Below, piece by piece: positions 30,503 through 41,812 of a stretch of DNA of 64,000 bases. The notes under the pieces were generated by a model. The model ran no database searches. It worked only from the letters and a program-made list of their open reading frames with translations, and was not told the origin of the DNA. Position 1 is the stretch's first letter, and every line of letters begins with the position of its first letter. This DNA is from Diphasiastrum complanatum (lineage: Eukaryota; Streptophyta; Lycopodiopsida; Lycopodiales; Lycopodiaceae), in NCBI GenBank assembly GCA_029204225.1, contig CM055098.1, positions 24,805,367 through 24,869,366 on the forward strand. The letters run 5' to 3'. The translations under genes were made by a program, and so were the position numbers.

Positions 30503-31365
30503 TGATAAATTTTACAATTTTTAGGACAATAATGATTGTACTTTACAATCATAGAGGGTTATTGGTTGCTTAATCAATGAATCTATCAAGTTCTACACAT
30601 TAGATCTTGATCTAGATTCACTACACTTGGATTTAAGCAAGAGCAATGGATCAACACATCATTTTTTTAGTGAGAGCGGCTTCACACGTGTGGAGTACTG
30701 TCCACTGTACGGCCTGCAACTGAAACAACAAGTACAATGATACTAGATAGCAATCATGCATAAAAATCACAAGACAAATGACTAGAAATCTCACAAAAGT
30801 GTAGAGTGCAAAAGTTTCATCAATTTTCTTAGCAAAATGATGGTCCTTTTATGGATCAAGTACATCCATGAGTCTGGTACAGTCCAGCAGGCCTTCACAC
30901 GTGTGAAGAGTGCCACATCACTCAGATCTATCCATTTTATCCATCCTTGATCCTTATCCAGTAGTTGACCTTCTAGAATATGACTAAAATCCAAAAAGCT
31001 AGTCTCCTAGAATATAGGAATATTCTCTACAAAATAGGATCTAAGGGAAATGGTCAACTCTTATCTTCTAGTACTCTATACACACGTGTGAACATCCACT
31101 TGCCATGTGGGAGCATTTACTCATGCACATACAAGGAAAAGCTAATTTGTAGGTGACTAGTCAACTTGACTAAAAACTAGTCATTTCATGTTCACACTAA
31201 CTAGAATGATACAAAATCAATTTGGATATATACAAATATGAAAAGTACATCCTTTCACACGTGGGAACAGGCTCCACACGTGTGAAATCATATCATCAAC
31301 ATATTCTAATGTTTGATCAATATTTACATGAACCAATGTCAAGTGAGAAGTGACAATTTTCAACA
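30503..31365 (-). mobile_element. Solo LTR of the E1 family
   Basis: The 863-bp sequence runs from TGATAAATTTTAC to TTTTCAACA and matches the E1 LTRs along its length. It has more differences (for example GAGGGTTA, CTGCAACTG) than they show between themselves. It is flanked by the 5-bp duplication TCTCT at 30498-30502 and 31366-31370. No internal sequence remains, so it arose by LTR-LTR recombination. It sits inside the RNase H gene of E5. Confidence 0.95.
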
Positions 31366-32345
31366 TCTCTCACGAGGTGATGTGCAACTTCGATGTGTTT
31401 GCTCCTTGCATGAAATATTGGATTATTTGCAAGGGCTTGTGCTGAAATGTTGTCACACATGATCATAGGTAGATCATCTTCCATGATTATCTTTAGCTCC
31501 ACTAGCAACCTTTTGATCCAAAGCACTTCCTTTGTTGTAGTAGTGAGTGCCTTATATTCAGCTTCACAAGATGAGAGGTATACAGTATCTTGCTTTTTGG
31601 AAAGCCAAGATATGAAGTTTCCTCCAAGATATATGACATAAGCACTTGTAGATTTTCCAACTGCTTTATCACTTGCAAAATCCGAGTCAAAATAGCCAAT
31701 TATAGAAAGATCTTCACTTTATAACAAACCATAATCAAAAGTTGAAGATATGTATCTAAGTACTCTTTTGGCCATTTTCCAATGATGAATAGTAGGATTT
31801 CGCATAGCTTGGCTCAACTAATGAACACTAAAACTTATATCAAGCCTAGTTATAGTGAGCCACATTAAGTAGCCTATAAGACTCCTAAAAAGAGTGATGT
31901 CCACGAAGGATCTTTCATCACCTTTGTTAGGGTCTTTTACAATTTGCTCCATAGGAGTTGCTATACTCTTACAATCTTGCATATTGAACTTTTTTAACAT
32001 TGAAAGAGCATATTTGGATTGACATACAAAAGCTTTATCGTTATGAAAGTCAATCTCTAATCCTAAAATGTAATGAATTTTTCCAAGATCTTGCATCTTG
32101 AATTCTTTTCCAAGTGCAACTTTGGTTTCCTCAACTAGCTTGATACAACTTCCTGTTAGAATGATATCATCAACATAAATGAGAAGTATGACAATATCTC
32201 TATCATAAAACTTGACATACAAGGAATGATCATAGTTACTAAGATTAAATTCTAGCGACTCAAGAAAGGTGTTAAGTCGAGAATACCACGACCTTGGAGC
32301 TTGCTTTAGTCCATAGAGACTTTTGAAAAGCAAGCATACTATGTT
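31366..32345 (-). pseudogene. E5 reverse transcriptase and RNase H
   Basis: Minus-strand frames read RT from LLFKSLYGLKQAPRSWYSRL (32340), then LLIYVDDIILTG (YVDD intact), MQDLGKIHYILGLEIDF, DERSFVDITLFRSLIGYLMW and LTITRLDISF. Next come RNase H motifs DFASDKAVGKSTS-like, SCEAEYKAL in another frame, MLWIKRLLVELKI, MCDNISAQALANNPIFHARS and KHIEVAHHLVR, where the solo LTR interrupts. The part upstream of SLYGLK is missing: at about 32345 the sequence changes to unrelated DNA. Confidence 0.85.
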
Positions 32346-33499
32346 TTTTGTCTTGGATAAACCCACATTAGAGGAGTTCTCAATATCAAAAAGACCCTTT
32401 AAGGAATGCCATGTAGGATATAGAAAAATATCAAAATAACTAAAACAATATTGTTTATTTGCTTGTCCCCACCGCTCCTGAGGCCTCCCCAACTCCCAAT
32501 GATCTAACCAAGTGTCTATAGTCACAATTAAGAACTGTAAACAGTTTGCAGTATAACTTGACTAAATTCAAAAATATTCCCTCCATTGGTTACAAAAGGG
32601 GCAATATTTTCACTGGATCTAGAATATGACCGCCATCCCCAAATTCGAATTAGGAAAAATTGCAAAATGTTTACATATGCATTCCTTCCACAAGAATGGA
32701 AATATGGGTGCCATCTCCAATTATGAATGCCATCATCACCTTGGAATGGAAATATGAGCGCCAACTACCTATTGGAATGAAAAAATGAGCGACATTTCCA
32801 AATTCGAATCAAGCATGCAAGCATGGAGATTGGATTGATCGTATAGAGTATATAACATAATCAAAGATAAGTATTTTGTTTTGCTTCATAGAATCTGGTC
32901 ATAGTACTTTGATGCAACTGATTACTCTATTGTTTTTTTTATGATGACATTATATCATCTACATGTGGATATCCTTATTGATTTGGCACCTTTGTAGAGA
33001 AGAGGAGGCAAATGAATCCAAATATTTGTTGAGGATCGTTCTCGTTACAGGGCAGAAGGAAAAAAAACTTGGATTTGTGGATAGATGGAACATTATATCC
33101 ACAAGATCCAAGCACTTTGACACATCCCACATTCTCTTCAATAACTCATTTAGTTACATGGATATGCAATGGGCATAGTGGATTACTAGGGTATTGTGAA
33201 AGATTGCAGAACATGGAAAACAACTTTATATGAATAAAGTTCACTTTTTAGAAGGTGAGTTAATTCGGATATTCTCTTATTGTCAGGAATAGAAATTGTC
33301 ATCTCCAAAAGACGTTAGAAAAAAATGAACAACTTAAAAAAAAATAATGAATCATTACAGAAGATAACAATCAATATCAAATTAGAACTAGAGCAAATGC
33401 AATCAATTTTACAGTCTATTCGTATTGAAAACTTACAATTATTGAAGGATGTGAAGGCTGAAAGTAAGGATCTAAATATATATGAAAAACTGAAAGCAT
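32346..33499. other. No gene seen; short GGAATGGAAATATG repeats
   Basis: At 32630-32800 the words GGAATGGAAATATGRGYGCCA and CCAAATTCGAAT recur several times in a loose tandem. Otherwise no frame is supported. The right part (33240-33499) may be the end of gene X but is heavily broken. Confidence 0.5.
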
Positions 33500-34939
33500 C
33501 TTGAAGAATTTATACTTACCATGTAATGAGTGATGTAATCTTCTCCCCATGCTTTGGATACTACATTAACAAACTCGACACAAGTCCTTTGGACAGCTTT
33601 CTTATCAATATCAGAGTATTTTTCTTTTCTTAAAAAAGCAATTATACTATCAAGCTTCTTCCATACATCAACTTTTAGTACTCTGGTTTTGCAGTCTTTC
33701 TCGAAGCAGCAATAATATATGTCCAGACTGAGTGTTGAATATTAGAAACCTTACCAGTATGATTTGATAGGAAACGACGTGCTTTTGCTCCGCCTATGCT
33801 TGGCTTTGTTGGCATGTTCCCATTCTTTCCTGAAATCTTTTCATCTTTTTAAATTTTGACATGTCTCTTATGGAGTTTTGCTTTTGATAAAACATCTTCT
33901 AATCGAGAGATAGCTTCCTTTGCTAATGAAGCTGGCTTAGTATTCCAAGCAAAGACTATATGAAAATAAATGATCTTTTCTATTAATCTAACTTCTGCAT
34001 ATAGAGTGCAAACATGCACATTTTTCAAGGGGATAGGCAGCACAGGCTTCCAGCGTTTCAGGCTAGTTACCTGAAACGCTGCCAACCACCATATATCATT
34101 TTTTGAGTGGACACTGAATAAAAAATCTTCTTGGTCCTCTGTTTGTGATAGAGTACCATTCATGAGAGTTATACTAACCCTCTCCATCTTCTGCCCTTTC
34201 ACGATTTTTGACTCGTCTAACTTAAATACTATGATTATTTTGCCATTCACCTTTTCATAGGTTATATCATAGAATGTGATGATGTATCTCAACAAGTGAT
34301 TTAAATCAACAAATAAGTTGTTTGATGAATTATAGAATATTGATCTTCCATCAGTTTCATACACCTCCTCAATATGAAATGGATTCTCAATGACCTTATG
34401 CATACCTATGTTTAATGTATCCCTCTCTTTCATCAAGTCATATGTCCTAGGGATTGGGACTTTTCTAATTTGAACTTGCTTAAAAGCTTCTCTAATTAGT
34501 TTAAATATTGTTGCATATGCTTCCCTACTAATACTTGCAAAATCACAAGCACCCTGAACTATAGTCTTATCTGAATTTTTTTGAATGTCCACCATCAAAG
34601 ACTCTGCTATTTTACACTTACATTTGAACTCCTATTGTTCATCATGATACGCTCAGTGGATTTGCCTATCAATATTGTGCCCAATGACATTCCTAGTGAA
34701 GCATTGTCTTTAATATTCCAAGGAGCTACTAATGCAGATCTGCAAAAAAAAAGATAGTTAACAGAATATTACCATAGCTGAATTTAAATCCAAATGTCAT
34801 TGAAAAACTTACAAAAATCAAAAGGTACTTACTTGAATGCACGGATCCTTCTATTTCGATAACCTCCTTTTGAAAGTGTTTGAATATCCCTGCAACTTTG
34901 TTGCTTTCGCTCTAACACTATGATTTTGACATATGCAGC
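33500..34939 (-). pseudogene. Gene X: decayed intron-containing gene, function unknown
   Basis: Exon one (34833 to about 34939) reads VLERKQQSCRDIQTLSKGGY and ends at RRIRAFK with donor GTAAGTACC. The 93-bp intron (34740-34832) ends TTTTTTTTGCAG. Exon two continues in phase, SALVAPWNIKDNASLGMSLG, then after one frameshift CKCKIAESLMVDIQKNSDKT and the 249-codon frame at 33849-34598 (VHSKNDIWWLAAFQV, NTKPASLAKEAISRLEDVLS). Further exons appear at 33500-33760 (KLDSIIAFLRKEKYSDIDKK, AWGEDYITHYM) with a GTAAGTATAA donor. Splice signals and codon flow show a once spliced nuclear gene or a gene of a large DNA element. I do not recognise the protein. Its 5' end is cut by the broken end of Copia E6. 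Confidence 0.5.
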
Positions 34940-36635
34940 AGGCCACTACCAAGGTTGAATCTTCACGCAATATGACATCTCTATTCACAACCACTTTTGA
35001 AATAGAGAGTGTAAATACAATAAAGGCCACCTTGATAAATGAGTATCCAATCATGATCCATGAATTTGGATCATCCTTCTTGTTTCCAAGGGAATATGTG
35101 CAAAGCAAGCACTACCAAGTTCACTAAGGTGATCAACCTTAGACTTCATCTTTAATAAAACTTCATATGGTGCTATTCCTTCAAGAGCTCCAATACTCCT
35201 CAAAGCTTTTATCTTCAATGAGAATTGCTTCTCAACATATGCTTTGAATAATAGGGAGTAATCATACACCATAATACTTGAAGAGAGAAGATACGTGCAT
35301 CTTGTGTGATCATCCTCCTTTGAAAGATTGGACATATAAGAAACATAAAGAGAGTTTGCACTCTCACTTGGATCCCATTTGTAGATTCCTTCAAATCTTG
35401 ATCCATATGCAAGGATTTCACCATCCTTCTTGATCACACAATTGCCAACATAGAAATTGACATCAAGGCCACTATCAAGAAGTTGGCCAACACTTAAGAT
35501 GTTCTTTGTAAGCTTTGGGACAAAAAGAACATTGGTGAGAAAGAGATCTTTGGAAGATGCAAGCTTAAAAGGAATAATCCCTACTCCGTAAATATTACAC
35601 TCATGCTCACTTGCAATGTATATGGTCTTCTTGACTCCATCATAAGGCATAATAGATGAGAAATAGTGCTTGGACACATATGTGAAGATGCTCCACTATC
35701 AATATACCATGAGTCATCATTGTTGAAGGTGGAAGAGGAGAAGCTTGATGCCATAAGAGAGCCTTCTCCATCACTTGCAATATAGTCTTCCTTCACATTA
35801 GAGATGTTGGCTTGCTTGAGTTGATTCTTATTCTTGAAGCAATTGGTGGCATAATGGCCTTTCTTGCCACAATAAAAGCACTTGATCTTCTTCTTCTTCA
35901 AACTTGAAGTAGAAGCATGAGAGGTGTCCTCCTCCTCTCCATCTTGGTCATCGGCTTTGTCATTAGAGAAGTGATGGTGTTGCTTCTTACTCTTTTCTTT
36001 GTGCTTGGCAAATAGAACTTTGCCATCATCATGATTGAGTGATAGCTCGTCCATCCTCAAGAGTTTGTACTCTTGTCTTGATTCTTCAAAAATAAGCACA
36101 CTTTGGAGGGCCTCCAAGCTTGGTAGCTCCTCCTTAATGACATAGGATTGGACAAGGTTGTCATATTCATCTCTCAAGCCATTGATAATGAGTTGGACTA
36201 ACTCACTTTGATTGATTGAATCCCCAATGCAAGCAAGCTCCCTATGAATATCCTTGACTCTCAAAACATAATAAAATACACTCTCATCACTCTTTTGACT
36301 ACTTTGGAAGATTTGATTTCTAAGAGTGAGGAGCCTAGAGGTGTTCTTAGCCTCATAGATAGACAGTCCCAAGCTTCCTTGGAAGTAGTACAATCACCAA
36401 TCTCTCTCAAAATCTCATTAGAGACATTCATCTTGATAAAGTGGAGAGCCATCCTATCTCTCTTCTTGTATTTTTGTACCTCTTGAAGGATTTGAGGCTC
36501 CTCCTCAATCCCAAGTACAATGTCGATCACATCTTGGAGTATCAAAATGGACTCCATCCTCAACTTCCATATTGAATAATTGGAAGTAGACAATCTCTCA
36601 CTTGGTTTCAACAAGTATGAATCCTTTGAGGCCAT
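34940..36635 (-). pseudogene. Copia E6 gag, protease and part of integrase
   Basis: Gag starts MASKDSYLLKPSERLSTSNY at 36635 and continues, after one frameshift near 36360, to the zinc knuckle CFYCGKKGHYATNC (about 35870) and the protease WYIDSGASSHMC (about 35690). The next frame (35051-35677) carries pre-integrase VGQLLDSGLDVNF. It then has a deletion that joins KIKALRS to IGALEGIAPYEVLL, removing much of the integrase core. From about 34940 the frame is replaced by gene X. RT, RNase H and the 3' LTR are absent. Confidence 0.85.
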
Positions 36636-37401
36636 GTAAAGTGGAGATCAACAAAAGTGGTCAACAAAAAATGTTGCTTCTCTCTCACTATAGGATCCAA
36701 TAATGGTGTGCTACCATCTCCTATGCAAGATCTTGCAACAAGATCTAGTTTTGGAGAGATTGAGATAGCTACTGTGAGTTGATTCTCACTAGCTATCTCA
36801 ATCTCTCCAAAACTAGATCTACTTCACATCAAATGATGGAGATAACTAGATCAACCAATCTTAGCATGTGTGAAATACAATAAGAAACCAAATTTGACTC
36901 AAATACAATGATACTACATGAAACAAAATGGCTAAGATCTCAAAACAGTGCCTAAATCACATATAGATGAGCTTGGTAAGCATACAACTATGATTTGGGA
37001 TCAAACAAGCAATCTCTTGACCAAACCAAATGTGTTCGCACATGCCTAGGTGCCCTACCTAACCCTCTTCAAAATCTTATAACTTCTGATTGGCACAACC
37101 AGATGGAATGAAACTAATTGCATTAGAGACTAGACAAAAATATCTTCAAAACAAGCTATCTACCAAGATTATTGGATCAAACAGGGAAGAGAACTCTCAA
37201 ACTAAAATTGAATGTTCCTCACACGTGTATGAGCACTTGATTCCATACGGTACCAAGTCAGACCCAATCAATGCCCTATCGATCTCTTTTCTTCCAAAAT
37301 TGAACAAGATGGCTTGAAAAATGGATCTTGACAATTCCTAGCTCAAGATTGATGCAAAATTTTCACTCAAAAGGATGAAAATGCATGAGAACCTTAGGTA
37401 G
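36636..37401 (-). other. E6 leader with a long perfect hairpin
   Basis: This is untranslated sequence between the primer-binding site and gag. At 36741-36771 and 36790-36820 lie two arms of 31 bp that are perfect reverse complements (arm begins AGATCTAGTTTTGGAGAGAT), separated by an 18-nt loop. No long frame is present. Confidence 0.75.
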
Positions 37402-37413
37402 GCTCTAATACCA
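37402..37413 (-). other. Primer-binding site of E6, one base changed
   Basis: The minus strand reads TGGTATTAGAGC, differing at one position from the TGGTATCAGAGC found in E1, A, E3 and E4. It lies just inside the 5' LTR that starts (plus strand) TGTTGACTTCACATG at 37414. Confidence 0.8.
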
Positions 37414-38040
37414 TGTTGACTTCACATGTGGAGAGTCCACTACATGTGCTTGTGATCTCCTAAGGTGTGTGGATGCACTAAGATCAAGACTAGATTGAGA
37501 TTTAAGATCTATCTTTGATTCTATGGCAAAAACACACTACTACATGCATTCACTCGCTTCCAACTCTCAATCACGCATGTGAGAAGTGTTAAAAATTTAT
37601 TCTAAGTAAAAACAAGCTGCTCTCCTCAAGTAGAGAGAGAAAATCATCATGAGCTCCTGGGTCGAGAGAGAAAGCTAGAAAATCACTTACACACAAAATC
37701 CACTCAATCTCCAAATCAATCAAAGTGAGGAGTACAATGAGACTATAGATCCACAAGCTAACACAATGCTCAAACATGATTGGGACTCATATTTACAACC
37801 TCCTAATTCTATTGGACCATTGATCCATTCAGCTCTCCATTCTATTGGACCATTCTCAAGCACATCTCAAATCCTGATGAACCAATGGTACTTCCACCTC
37901 TTAATTCTATTGGACCTCTTGAACTTTGACTTGTCAAATATCAAACTAACTAAAGACACTTGTCAAGAATCTATTTAGCTTGAGTTTTCCACTTGTGCTT
38001 TTGGCCTAATAATGACAAAACAAGTGTACTTCACTAATTG
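37414..38040 (-). repeat. 5' LTR of E6 (outer border approximate)
   Basis: On the plus strand it starts TGTTGACTTCACATGTGGAG. It includes three copies of TTCTATTGGACC-like words (37806-37917). It ends somewhere near 37998-38055, since gene Y's frame begins at 38045. The partner LTR is missing, so the outer end and target duplication cannot be fixed. Confidence 0.6.
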
Positions 38041-38044
38041 AGCT

Positions 38045-38861
38045 CTAAAGCCAAAAATGGCTCAGGCATTCTTCACCAGTCATAAGTCCCTCCTCATCAT
38101 CAAAATCAATTCCAACAACAATGTCATCTATTTCAAAATCTACAAAGTTGGAGAATTCAGAAATTGTGCTAGATAATAGACATAGAACCTCATCTTCATG
38201 ATAGTCAAAAAATTTACATAAATCAGTAGTAGTAAAATATACATCGTCATTAATATAATATACAAACAAATTGAAAAGACATTTAGACTTCTCTATAGGG
38301 ATTGATTCATCAGCAGGTGTATTTTGGCCAATAAAAGAATCCCGAAGAACATCGATATTTACATCAATAAAGTCACTTTCCTTATCAGGGGTGTCGACAA
38401 GGAAGTGATTGATATTCTTAATAGCTGATTGAACAGAGAATGATGCCATAGGAGGGTCAACAACAAAAACTTCCTCATCATTTGGGATCTGAACTAATAG
38501 GAAAAGTATGAAACCACTCTGATATTCAACCAATCGACATTTCTTGTTGCAATAATGACACATTGAACTGCTTTTGAAAAGATCAAACAATTTGGTGAAC
38601 ATTCTATCTAGTCTATGTCTGAAAGCTGGGAAGAAATGAACAAGATTAGTATAATGCATGTACTGGAGTGAACCTATGGAGAAAACAGGCTTACTAAGTA
38701 TATCTCTGAATCTAACATAATGTTCATAAAATAATTAGAATTTGGTTGTGCAGTCTTGAAAACATGTAGATATGGCCTGAATAGACTGTTTTAGTAATCT
38801 CAAATTCAGTAAAAAATGAACTCAGGTCTGAATCTCGTGAAGATCTTGAGGAAGAGGCCAT
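38045..38861 (-). pseudogene. Gene Y: divergent partner of the H3/Ulp1 locus, unknown
   Basis: An ATG at 38861 begins MASSSRSSRDSDLSSFFTEF. After a frame break near 38720 the sequence continues FYEHYVRFRDILSKPVFSIG, and an open 204-codon frame (38045-38659) follows. That frame has MCHYCNKKCRL (a possible half zinc site), EYQSGFILFLLVQIPNDEEV, FVVDPP, then a long acidic tail (DFEIDDIVVGIDFDDEEG). The acidic, Ser-rich make-up suggests a nuclear protein, but no family is recognised. The start lies only ~820 bp from the oppositely oriented H3/Ulp1 start, with shared repeat motifs between them. The end abuts the E6 LTR. Confidence 0.4.
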
Positions 38862-38874
38862 GGAACTAACATAG

Positions 38875-39680
38875 ATATCGCATTTGTGCGCGAGGGAGAA
38901 CAACCGAAACAAAACTAACTCTCAAGTTTGTACTATAGGTAGATACTAAATATCGCACTTGTGCACAAGTAGGTATCGTTGCAAACAAACGGACAACAGT
39001 GTGTGCGCACAAGAGCGATATGCCGTAAATTTTGAGAACAAAAACAAAAGTAAAAAATTAATCGGGTTTCATGTCATTTATACTAAATTTTCACACGAGT
39101 GGTCAACGGTCAATGGACACGTGTCTACTTTCGATTGGACTACAAACATTGGCACGTGTGAGGTGACACTTGGACACGTGTGAAATGACACATGTACATG
39201 TGTCTCGTGTTCATTCGTTTGTTCGACAACACATGTCACTCTCGTATTTGGCCATACAAATTCCACATGTGTAAACTGATAGCCTGACACATGTCGCTCT
39301 CGCATTTGACCGTACAAGTACCACACGTGTGACAGGTTGTTTTTTCTCACGTGAAAATCGTGATATAAAATCACAAACTTCGATAAATTTTTTTCACTTT
39401 TTTCTGGCTCCGCATATCGCACTTGTGCGCCTCCTTCACAATCAATATTCTACCTGACGCCTTCCATGCGCACAGGTCCGATACATCTGCCTACATGTCT
39501 CCTCATATCAAACTTGTGTGTCTCTCTTCTATACTAATCTATCTCTCCGATATTTGGCTTGCACAGGTCCGATATACCGTACATTATGTCCGTACATATC
39601 GATCCTCTGCGAGGTCTTTATAATCCTTCCCTGCCAATCCTAGTCATCACGCACAAGTCCGATATCTCATAGTACACTTC
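38875..39680. promoter_or_regulatory. Bidirectional intergenic region with repeated 17-bp motif
   Basis: The motif GCGCACAAGTSCGATAT and its reverse occur at about 38875, 38950, 38961 (weak), 39005, 39414, 39468, 39505, 39559 and 39649. From 39414 the sequence is three tandem 91-bp units (39414, 39505, 39596), each with a motif at its left edge and an inverted one about 54 bp further on. Between 39113 and 39350 are eight ACACGTGTC, CACACGTGTG or ACACATGTC words, including a 58-bp tandem pair (39229, 39287). A TATA-like TTTATAA lies at 39617-39623, 59 bp before the H3-like ATG. Confidence 0.6.
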
Positions 39681-39681
39681 C

Positions 39682-41426
39682 ATGGATAGGAGAAAGCAGA
39701 CAAAGAGGAACTTCTTCTTTGCTAGCTCATTCTCAGCTCCTGCGGTTGCCATTACACCTCCCGCTAGACCTAGAGCGCACAATCATAGCAGGTGGCTCTT
39801 TGAAATACATAAGTATCAAAGATCAACCGCTCTATTGATTCCCAGAGCTCCATTCTATCGTGCTGTCCAAAACATAACTATAAATGATCTTGGGCAATTG
39901 TTAGATTCACACCGTGTGCTCTTCAGTGCCTTCAGGAAGCTGCTGAAGATTATATGAGCCTTTTTTTTATAGATTCATGTTTGCTTGCAATTCATTCCAA
40001 GAGAGTCACCATAATGCCCAAGGACTTTTAGCTACTCATTAGAATGAGAGAGAGGTTTTGCAAGTTACACGTATCTCAGCCTGCTGCTCCCAGACCTGTT
40101 CCTCTAGATAGGACTAATCTTCCTACCAAGCGTCCTAGGAAGCAGGCAGCCCCCAAGAGAGCTCCAAAGAAAGTAAGGAGGGTAGACAACACAGAATCTG
40201 CGAAGCCTAACTCGGAACCAATGAATAACATTGTCTTGATGATGTTGTAAATATAGCTACATCTATTTTGGATACCCCTGTCATTCCTGTAGATACTACA
40301 CATCCACCTCCTCCTCCTCCTCCTTCAAATTGTTATACATATATAGATTCCGATGATTAATTTAAATTTGAGAAGGACATATCCAATGCTATAGATAGAA
40401 TTAGTACTCCTTTTTTTTTTAGACTAGATGAACTTGACTTTAGTATAAATTATAGAGTTTTTGATTGTTTGGATCTCAAAGACAGATGGGCTTCTATCAA
40501 TGATCCTGTGATAGAGTCCGGGCTTACACTCTTGCAATATGACATTGCAAGAGATTCATCCAATGAGTTGCTGGTGCTAAGTAACTTTTTGCTTCAGGCC
40601 TTCAAGGAGACTAATGACACATTGTCACAGTGTCTGACTAGTGAATTTACACCAGCAACAAAATACCTACTCATCCCTTATCATACCAAGTAAGATATAT
40701 TAAATGCTTTTTGTTGTTTAATGCTTTATCATTGGCATTGTCAATGGAAATAGTTCTCAGAATTGCAACTAAAGAAATTTCAATCTTATTTACAGTGACC
40801 ACTAGAGTTTAAACTTGATCTCTATTAAGAGATTTATAGATAGTTCTATTAAAGGTTTTTGTGTCAAGATGAACTCGGCGAGCAATACGCATAAGGATGT
40901 AGATATATATGTACCTTCCATATTTAAGTAAATAGATTCCTACAGACGTTCCCCATTTCGTGGACTGGCAGATCGTTAGTTTGGAGGTAAATTCTGTCTT
41001 TCTTAACAACATTTTGAAATCAATATTCTAATGTATTTGTTTCATTCTAATTCATTATGTTTCATAGTTGATTTCTTGTGTGCTGAAGTTTTTTGCAGTC
41101 ACCCCAGCAAATTGATTCATTCAGTTGTGGGTGGTACACATTATACAATGCAAAGTTTTTTTTTTAGTGGTTCAACCTTCAGGAAGATGTTGATATTTCT
41201 AAGGTAATAAATTCTGTTTATTCTTATTTTTGGAATCATGATTAGTTTTCTATTTTGTTGATGTTTTTAGCCATTACTAATACATGAATGTTCTATCTTG
41301 CAGTTTACACTTCCTGAGTACACATCAAGCCAAGTGTACATATTTGAAAAAGAAATTATCTGGGCATATTGGCTAGGGCAAGGCTTCAACCTCCCATTGT
41401 TGATGATGGTGCAAAGGATGATGTAG
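39682..41426 (+). pseudogene. Histone H3-fold / Ulp1 (C48) protease locus, decayed
   Basis: The ATG at 39682 starts MDRRKQTKRN, similar to the H3 tail start. Then FEIHKYQRSTALLIPRAPFY matches the H3 alpha-N and alpha-1 region. After a one-base loss at about 39930 the frame continues [16 protein letters not shown] and [17 protein letters not shown] at 40029 stands where H3 has Gln, followed by LLIRMRERF. The loop before LQEAAE is one residue longer than in canonical H3, and LLIP and KDF resemble centromeric H3. The frame does not stop: a Lys/Pro/Arg-rich linker (to 40250), a seven-proline run (about 40307) and a Ulp1-like domain follow. That domain has KDRWASINDPVIESGLTLLQ, LLIPYHT then DH-stop-SLNLISI (expected HW), PHFVDWQIVSLE, and SPQQIDSFSCGWYTLYNAK with the Gln and Cys. 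Introns 40690-40795, 40987-41098 and 41204-41303 are GT..AG. Stops and frameshifts make this copy dead. One fused gene or two adjacent genes remains open. Confidence 0.7.
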
Positions 41427-41812
41427 TTATACTAAATTAAGATTAGAACAAGTACAGATAGCATAGAACAGAAATAGATTGCACATGTATAGAATTCATA
41501 GATAAATATACATTGCTATATCAAATGTTGTTCCATTTTATGAATTTGGGAGCACAAAATACATGTACTGATGCCCAACTTGGGCTTTCATTTATTGAAT
41601 GAAAGAGTGTATACGCAGATTTTTACTAGAATTTATTTGAAACTATTGTTCTCCCATAATGGTGATTGTTGTAGGTAGATCTTTGCAGCACATTATCAAC
41701 TCCTTTTTCACATCTGTGACATGACAAATATTAGTGAATGTGCAATTGAAAATGATGACATTTTCAATAATTTTGTTCTATTTTGAAATGGCAATAAACA
41801 TAAAATACTTAC
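41427..41812. other. No gene seen
   Basis: This is AT-rich sequence between the converging ends of the H3/Ulp1 locus and gene Z. The part next to 41812 is the intron of gene Z. Confidence 0.5.

Noticed and set aside
39682-39957. Intact short histone gene of 91 codons
   Set aside because: The H3 fold continues in another frame after a one-base loss and then meets a stop, so the 91-codon frame is only part of a broken gene.
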